Shown piece after piece: positions 37,466 to 42,285 of a stretch of 42,285 bases of DNA. A model generated the notes under the pieces. That model was not told the origin of the DNA. It did not search any database and saw nothing but the letters and a program-made list of their open reading frames with translations. This stretch comes from Candidatus Omnitrophota bacterium. Its GTDB lineage: Bacteria; Omnitrophota; Omnitrophia; Omnitrophales; Aquincolibacteriaceae. The stretch's first letter is position 1. Each line of letters starts with the position of its first letter. The stretch spans positions 1-42,285 of the forward strand of contig JAQTOZ010000004.1 in assembly GCA_028713205.1 (NCBI GenBank), given 5' to 3'. Position numbers and translations under genes: made by a program.

Positions 37466-38908
37466 CTAAGACAACCTGTCCAGAATCTCGGGCAGCGAAA
37501 CCAACACGAACGTCGTCTGCCGATCGGATAATGCGTACGGGATAATAAGCGTATCCCCATGGATCATGGCGCCGCACGAATAAACGACGTTGGGAACATA
37601 CCCGGAACGGCTTTGAACTTTCCAATGAATAAGCGGTTCGCTCAATCTGCCGAGTACGCGCGAAGGGTCATCGCGATCAAGCAGAGCCGCGCCGATCGAA
37701 TATTGATGCAGCGGGCCAACCCCATGGGTCAAAAGAAGCCACCCGCGATCAGTCTCGATGGGAGAACCGCAATTTCCGATCTGCACAAACTCCCAGGGAT
37801 ACAAAGGCTCCATGATCGGGACGGCTTCACGCCAGAAATGAATATTATCGGAATACATGAGGAAAAGCCGCTCATTGTCGTTCCGGGAGATCATCGCGTA
37901 ACGGCCGTTTATCCTGCGCGGGAACAAAGCCATCCCTTTGTTGACCGCCGCTCTGCCGTTCAAGGTAATCATTTTAAAATGAATGAAATCCTCTGTCTCC
38001 ATGATCTGCGGGAGTATGACCTTTCCGTCATACGCCGTATAGGTAGCATAGTATTTTCCGCTTCCGTCATCGCCCTTAAAGAAAACGAAACGCGCATCCT
38101 CCATGCCGTTCTGCTCACTGGGCGACATCGGAAACAGAACACGCTCTGAAAGCACAAACCGCGGATCGAAAGTGGCTTCGTAATTACATCGCGCGAGCCA
38201 TAGGATCTTTTCACAGGTAAGCCTGTCGGTTTGAGTTATCGGATGATGATCGAGAGTATAAGTATTGACCTTATCCTGCAGCTGCGCCATGGTAAACTCG
38301 GCCGGTAAAGGATCTATCAAATGTTTTGAGCAGTCATTCGCCAGACCCATTTCATAGAGTTTTCCCATGAAACATACCTTATCATACCGAGCGTTGGGTT
38401 TTGGTTCTGAGGTACAAGCGAAACTGGAAGCCTTATCGATCGATAGAAAACCCCGGTGATCAATGATCCCCGAACGGAATACCAAGGCGGATATGTGCCC
38501 TTCACTCGTCGCGCGTAAAGAAATAATGACACGTAATGAACCGCGGGGTATTCCGCACTGATCGGGATGCGCAACAATGGAGGGATTGAAGAGCGCCGTT
38601 GATTCATACGAACGTTCACCGATAAAATACGCTCCGATGAGGAGCCTGTGCGCTTTGGATGGCTGGAAATCGGAAGGCATACATGCGCGGATGGCTTCAA
38701 ATTGGCGTTCAAGGCTGACATCAAAATCATGGTGCCGTGTCGAAAAATCGCCCATCACTTTCTTTAGCTCTTCTTCGGCGGCGGATTCGTCAAGCTCCAT
38801 AACGCGCGCAATGATCCGCGGAACGCGTGATTGATCGGCGGGGATACACGGCCGGATGATGACACGCTCACGATCAGGGGTGATGACTATACCGGTATCT
38901 TTTATCAT
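37466..38908 (-). CDS. GH130-family glycosidase/phosphorylase
   Basis: The 480-residue protein has a five-bladed propeller core of the GH130 type, with the FNPSIV entry motif at about 107-112, GMEDARF at 268-274, the GNCGSPIETDRGWLLLTHG segment and a final SCGAMIHGDTLIIPYALSD. About 100 extra N-terminal residues precede the core. GH130 enzymes phosphorolyse or hydrolyse beta-mannosides, often giving mannose 1-phosphate; the exact substrate is not predictable here. ATG 38908 overlaps the GT stop (ATGA). Confidence 0.85.
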   Translation of the reverse strand: MIKDTGIVITPDRERVIIRPCIPADQSRVPRIIARVMELDESAAEEELKKVMGDFSTRHHDFDVSLERQFEAIRACMPSDFQPSKAHRLLIGAYFIGERSYESTALFNPSIVAHPDQCGIPRGSLRVIISLRATSEGHISALVFRSGIIDHRGFLSIDKASSFACTSEPKPNARYDKVCFMGKLYEMGLANDCSKHLIDPLPAEFTMAQLQDKVNTYTLDHHPITQTDRLTCEKILWLARCNYEATFDPRFVLSERVLFPMSPSEQNGMEDARFVFFKGDDGSGKYYATYTAYDGKVILPQIMETEDFIHFKMITLNGRAAVNKGMALFPRRINGRYAMISRNDNERLFLMYSDNIHFWREAVPIMEPLYPWEFVQIGNCGSPIETDRGWLLLTHGVGPLHQYSIGAALLDRDDPSRVLGRLSEPLIHWKVQSRSGYVPNVVYSCGAMIHGDTLIIPYALSDRQTTFVLVSLPEILDRLS

Positions 38909-41184
38909 TCCTCCAATGGCTCCTTCAGGCTTTCGAGAATATTTTCCATCTGCGTCATTTCGGTCAGAGACAGAAGAAATGAAAGAGTCGATTCAGCACC
39001 TTGATTAAGATTTACCCGGTTAATATGCAGCCCGTCACAGCATCCACCCGTCACCGGGCTATATAGGGGAATGCCTAGATCATTGCGTCCGAGGAACCAC
39101 TGAAAAGCATTTAGGGCCTTCTCATACCACGTCCTGTCTTTTGTGATGCGATAGGCTTCGAGGCATGCTGAAACGGTGGCATAGGCTTCTATCGGTTGCT
39201 GGTCAAAGATAGGTTTGACCCCGCCGCGACGATATTCGCCATCTGAGCCTACCGGCTGAAACTGACCGCGAGTCGAAGTCTGTATCTTTACGAGCCAGCT
39301 TAGAGCCTCGATTCCCGTTTTCAGCATTTCTTCATTGCCCAGATCGTGTCCACTTAAAAAAAGAGCGTGGGGCAATTTGGCGTCGCAATATGTCAAAGAT
39401 GACTCAAACCATCGCCATTCAGCGTCGCTATTTGCTTTGTAAAGATCGTGAAGCCGCGCAACAAGTGTTTGCATACAGTTACGGGCGAGTCTGTCTCCGT
39501 GGAAGCGCTGCAAATATTCATGTATCCCGAGCAATATAAAAGCCCATGCGCGCGGCGAAGTAAATGATGCCGAGGAAGCAAGAGCTTTCTCAAAAAGCTC
39601 AACCAACATTTGCACATATCCTTCGTTTTTAGACCGCCCTATGCAAGTGCCGATAGCCCACAGCGCCCTTCCGTGGCAGTCTTCGCTGGGCATCTCTTTT
39701 TTCCAATTTCGCTGGAAAGTCAGAAAATTTCTGAATCGGCCGATTGAAGGATCCCACGCGTAGTTAATAAACCCAAGGTAGCAACTCGCGAGATCATTGA
39801 TCTTAAGAGGATTAATGATGCCGAGGTTTTCAAGCAGTACGGCGAGAATAAGTGCTCGCGCATTGTCGTCTGTGCAATAACCTTCGGAAAAGTTGGGGAC
39901 ATTGAATGTGGCATGCTGAAAGACCCCGATGGAATCGGTCATCCTAACGAGATGATCCAGCTTGATGTCGGGCAATACGTGAATCTGTTGTTCAAGAGGG
40001 TACATTTTTATCTTCATTTTCGACGGGGGATATCTCCTAATCCTGGATTCTTCAAAGATCGACGCATATTTAAACAACACATTGGGCCAGGTCATTTCGC
40101 GGCCCAAAAGATAGGCATTCTTGCGCATCGCGTTACGTTCACTTTCGTTACCGATAAGCCTCATAATCGCCTCTCCCATCGCGTTCGAATCGTTGAACGG
40201 CACAATAATACCCTTACCGTCGCTCAGCAGTTCGGCGGCATGCCAGTAGGGGGTCGAGATAACCGCATTTCCTGCACCGAACGAATAGGAAAGCGTCCCG
40301 GAAACGACCTGCGCTTCCTCATGGTATGGAGTAATGTAGATATCAGCGAGTACGAGCAGCTCTTTGAGTTCTTCAGGAGATACAAATCGGTCATGAAAAA
40401 TAACATTCCCCGAAATTTTAAGATCATCGCAAAGGCGTTGTAAAAAAATTCTGTATGCTTCGCCCTCATGCCTTAACAGGTGGGGATGCGTAGCTCCGAC
40501 GATGATGTATACCACATTCGGATATTCTTTGATGACTTGAGGAAGCGTGCGCAGGACAATCTCGATTCCCTTATGCGGTGCGAGTAATCCGAACGTCAGG
40601 AGCGCAGTCTTGCCTTCGACCCCATATTGGTCTTTGTAAAAATTGGGATCGATAAAAGGAACGTCGGGTATCCCGTGCGGGATCAATTGTATCTTAGATC
40701 CGTGTATCTTATTTACCTCCTGAAGTATGTCGACGGCTTTTTGAGTCATTACAACCACATACTCGGATAGGGCGATCAGTTCATCCATAACACGTCTTTG
40801 GCGCGCCGATGGATTTTGCAGTACCGTATGCAAGGTAGTTACGATGGGCATCTTCAATTGACGCAATAACGCCAATATATAACCGCCTGCGTCGCCTCCA
40901 AAAATACCGAATTCGTGCTGAACGCAGACAACATCTATATCGTTCAGGTTGAGGAAATCCGCTGCCGCTTTGTACGAGGCTATGTCCTGCTCCTTGATCT
41001 CGAGACGTACCCGCTCAGGGTAACTGTAGCCTTCTTCGATGTCTGTAACAGGTATCGCGAATACTTGAACGGACGGGTTTTGAGCTGCAAATGTCTCGCA
41101 GAGGTCCGTGGTAAATGTCGCGATACCACAATGCCTCGGAAGATAATTGCCGATAAAAGCTATCTTCTTGATATTATTGGCCAT
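38905..41184 (-). CDS. Two-domain protein: GT4 glycosyltransferase plus C-terminal (alpha/alpha)-barrel domain
   Basis: In this 759-residue product, residues 1-385 are a GT-B fold of family GT4: GIATFTTDLCE, VQHEFGIFGGDAGG, PHGIPDVPF, LTFGLLAPHKGIE and the donor-site E-E-A-Q-V-V-S-G-T-L region. Residues of about 410-745 are mostly helical with GYCTDDNARALIL, EDCHGRALWAIGTC and NLNQGAESTLSFLLSL, like glycosidase-type alpha/alpha toroids. It may build a mannoside that the coupled GH130 enzyme degrades or remodels; this is inference. No Shine-Dalgarno is clear before ATG 41184. Confidence 0.82.
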   Translation of the reverse strand: MANNIKKIAFIGNYLPRHCGIATFTTDLCETFAAQNPSVQVFAIPVTDIEEGYSYPERVRLEIKEQDIASYKAAADFLNLNDIDVVCVQHEFGIFGGDAGGYILALLRQLKMPIVTTLHTVLQNPSARQRRVMDELIALSEYVVVMTQKAVDILQEVNKIHGSKIQLIPHGIPDVPFIDPNFYKDQYGVEGKTALLTFGLLAPHKGIEIVLRTLPQVIKEYPNVVYIIVGATHPHLLRHEGEAYRIFLQRLCDDLKISGNVIFHDRFVSPEELKELLVLADIYITPYHEEAQVVSGTLSYSFGAGNAVISTPYWHAAELLSDGKGIIVPFNDSNAMGEAIMRLIGNESERNAMRKNAYLLGREMTWPNVLFKYASIFEESRIRRYPPSKMKIKMYPLEQQIHVLPDIKLDHLVRMTDSIGVFQHATFNVPNFSEGYCTDDNARALILAVLLENLGIINPLKINDLASCYLGFINYAWDPSIGRFRNFLTFQRNWKKEMPSEDCHGRALWAIGTCIGRSKNEGYVQMLVELFEKALASSASFTSPRAWAFILLGIHEYLQRFHGDRLARNCMQTLVARLHDLYKANSDAEWRWFESSLTYCDAKLPHALFLSGHDLGNEEMLKTGIEALSWLVKIQTSTRGQFQPVGSDGEYRRGGVKPIFDQQPIEAYATVSACLEAYRITKDRTWYEKALNAFQWFLGRNDLGIPLYSPVTGGCCDGLHINRVNLNQGAESTLSFLLSLTEMTQMENILESLKEPLEE

Positions 41185-41199
41185 AATTTTTATTTTTGA

Positions 41200-41478
41200 C
41201 TATTTCCGTTTCCTTTCTATATCTCGTTCGTGACATGTTCCTATCTGTACCTCGATTAACTTTAATCCCTTGTTGCTTGTGTTGCGCAATTGGTGCCATT
41301 GTCGATTATGCACTATCTTTACTTTGCGGCTATCAAGGAATACCCACGTTTCGCTTCTGTGTCGATGCCTTTGCAAACTTGTTTTCTCGAATGGCTTGAG
41401 ATATAAGAGTTTAACCTTAAATCCGTTTCCTTTTACAAGAACGATATACCATCCCCACGCCTTAAGAACTTTTTTCAT
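41200..41478 (-). CDS. Type II phosphomannose-isomerase-like cupin, apparently internally shortened
   Basis: The 92-residue product has the pattern of the cupin end of mannose-1-phosphate guanylyltransferase/isomerase: GWYIVL, LKPFEKTSLQRHRHRSETWVF with metal-site His residues, then NTSNKGLKLIEVQIG and a DIER near the end. Compared with the family, some 15-20 residues around the second cupin strand are missing between VKIVHN and QWHQLRN. It may be a decaying gene or a minimal variant. It is 15 bp upstream of the GT gene, pointing to mannose metabolism for the whole cassette. Confidence 0.6.
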   Translation of the reverse strand: MKKVLKAWGWYIVLVKGNGFKVKLLYLKPFEKTSLQRHRHRSETWVFLDSRKVKIVHNRQWHQLRNTSNKGLKLIEVQIGTCHERDIERKRK

Positions 41479-41889
41479 TTATTACCCAAGTACTCAGCGT
41501 TTTGTTCTATGATAAGCTAGTGGCCAATCATAGTTTGCATGTCCATTTTAAAACTGATTATATCAAGGAAGAGCGAAATACTGAAGAAGTAATCAGGGAA
41601 ACCTCGTCGATCATTACCCACTTAGTAAAATCCTTGAGGATCATCCAGTCGGAATAAACGAATACTCGGATAAATACCCTGGAAATAACTGCAGTACGAA
41701 ATAAGTACATGCCTGAAATTGATGAGCGAGATAGGCCGGGTATGACCTCATAACCCGTAATCAGACAAAAGGACATTCGTGAATTTTCGCTACGTAAACC
41801 GAGTCTGAAACCCAATTCCTGGACTGGGGTTGGCTTGGACCAGCTTGAACAACCTCGTATTGTAACAGGAAGATTATAAAGAGATTGCG
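41479..41889. other. Intergenic stretch with no recognised gene
   Basis: The region contains only weak frames on both strands, none with a clear Shine-Dalgarno or family motif. It would hold the promoter of the mannoside cassette, but I cannot fix one with confidence. Confidence 0.5.
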
Positions 41890-41955
41890 GCAGGATTGCT
41901 GCAAGTTTTGGCTGGGATTAAAACTGGGGAAAAAGAGATGGAGCGGTATACGGGA
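41890..41955 (-). repeat. 66-bp direct repeat, copy B (tRNA-Gly-like 3' end plus flank)
   Basis: This is the second copy of the repeat at 37028-37093, with two mismatches. Together they flank the 4.8-kb cupin-GT4-GH130 cassette. Its tRNA-like end reads GATTCCCGTATACCGCTCCA on the minus strand. Confidence 0.85.
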
Positions 41956-41967
41956 ATCGGCGTCTCC

Positions 41968-42005
41968 GCACCGATAAGCGAATCTTTCTCAAGATTCATC
42001 GGTGC
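41968..42005. repeat. Strong interrupted hairpin
   Basis: GCACCGAT, a 4-base bulge, GAATCTT, a TCTC loop, AAGATTC, then ATCGGTGC: 15 paired bases in two perfect blocks. It lies just past the second direct repeat. No coding role is seen. Confidence 0.65.
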
Positions 42006-42148
42006 TCCGGTCGGCCATCCGCCGGCTCGAATGCGTTCAGTGCTCCCAGGAGGTCGCACCTCTATTGAAAGGGCTCGCCGGCTCCTATTCGATTCCCGTG
42101 TCGAACGCCGTAGACGGCTTTCCTTGTGATTTAATTCTGTTTGCTTCC

Positions 42149-42175
42149 CGCACCGAATCCGTTCGATTCGGTGCG
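42149..42175. repeat. Perfect 11-bp hairpin with CGTTC loop
   Basis: CGCACCGAATC and GATTCGGTGCG flank the loop CGTTC. It shares the CACCGA arm sequence with the hairpin at 41968 and the loop with the one at 42183. Confidence 0.65.
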
Positions 42176-42182
42176 CTCCAAT

Positions 42183-42205
42183 CACACCGCGCGTTCCGCG
42201 TTGTG
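42183..42205. repeat. Hairpin (8 of 9 bp) with the same CGTTC loop
   Basis: CACACCGCG and CGCGTTGTG pair with one mismatch around CGTTC. It starts 7 bases after the previous hairpin and ends just before the last tRNA-like site. Confidence 0.5.
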
Positions 42206-42208
42206 TAT

Positions 42209-42225
42209 TGGAGCGGGATACGGGA
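42209..42225 (-). other. tRNA-Gly 3'-end-like fragment, fourth copy
   Basis: On the minus strand TCCCGTATCCCGCTCCA is present, with no matching tRNA body upstream in the visible 60 bases. It has the same orientation as the other three copies. Confidence 0.5.
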
Positions 42226-42285
42226 ACCTCAACTGAATTTATTATAATCGCAGATGGCTTATAATGTTATGAAAATTTGCGGAAT

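Noticed and set aside
41558-41815. Minus-strand frame of 85 codons upstream of the cupin gene
   Set aside because: No motif, no ribosome site and composition unlike the neighbouring genes.
42002-42247. + strand frame ending in YWSGIREPQ-type residues
   Set aside because: That ending is the familiar translation of an antisense tRNA-Gly 3' end; the frame is a by-product of the repeat.

Overview
The window is a bacterial chromosome segment of about 42 kb. It probably comes from an uncultivated Gram-negative lineage: there is a TolC-type outer-membrane factor, there are lipoproteins with lipoboxes, and genes are packed into overlapping (ATGA/TGATG) operons. The gene mix would suit a Candidatus Omnitrophota-like genome, but that assignment is a guess from general resemblance, not something the sequence proves.

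Left part (1-7.9 kb, + strand): the tail of an RNase E/G gene, then rmuC, pcm, a Lys-rich protein with an EF-Tu domain-2-like barrel, a small four-Cys protein, a BT1-like MFS transporter, a CCA/poly(A) nucleotidyltransferase, an AsmA-like protein, a double-ACT protein and peptide deformylase. Many of these overlap and look co-transcribed. They convege on a minus-strand block.

Middle (8.0-27.6 kb, - strand): yqeY; a six-gene MoxR/DUF58/VWA ('Bat') operon whose last gene fuses BatB to a TPR/Gln-rich BatC part; dnaK with a candidate terminator; and an operon hisI-trpE-trpG-trpD-trpC-trpF that runs into an NtrB-like kinase and an NtrC-type sigma54 activator, with no trpB/trpA. A good sigma70-type promoter lies before hisI. 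Then come a Lys/Glu/Ala-rich small protein, EF-P, and an unrecognised protein built from Gly-x-Trp beta repeats.

27.7-35.3 kb (- strand): a CzcCBA-type heavy-metal efflux operon led by two small exported proteins (one Cys/His-rich, one lipoprotein), then a class I/II aminotransferase followed in frame by the remnant of a DsrE-family gene.

35.3-42.3 kb is an accessory zone. Four copies of a sequence resembling the 3' end of a tRNA-Gly gene (minus orientation) punctuate it at about 35.38, 37.08, 41.94 and 42.21 kb. Two of them belong to 66-bp direct repeats (64/66 identical). Between the first two lie an apparent integrase C-terminal remnant and a nitrosative-stress module (YgbA family, hemerythrin, Rrf2/NsrR-like regulator with its own promoter and a perfect palindromic operator). 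Between the direct repeats lies a mannoside-type cassette: a truncated phosphomannose-isomerase-like cupin, a two-domain GT4 protein and a GH130 protein. The layout suggests repeated insertion at a tRNA-Gly 3' end. The last 300 bp carry several strong hairpins and no convincing gene.
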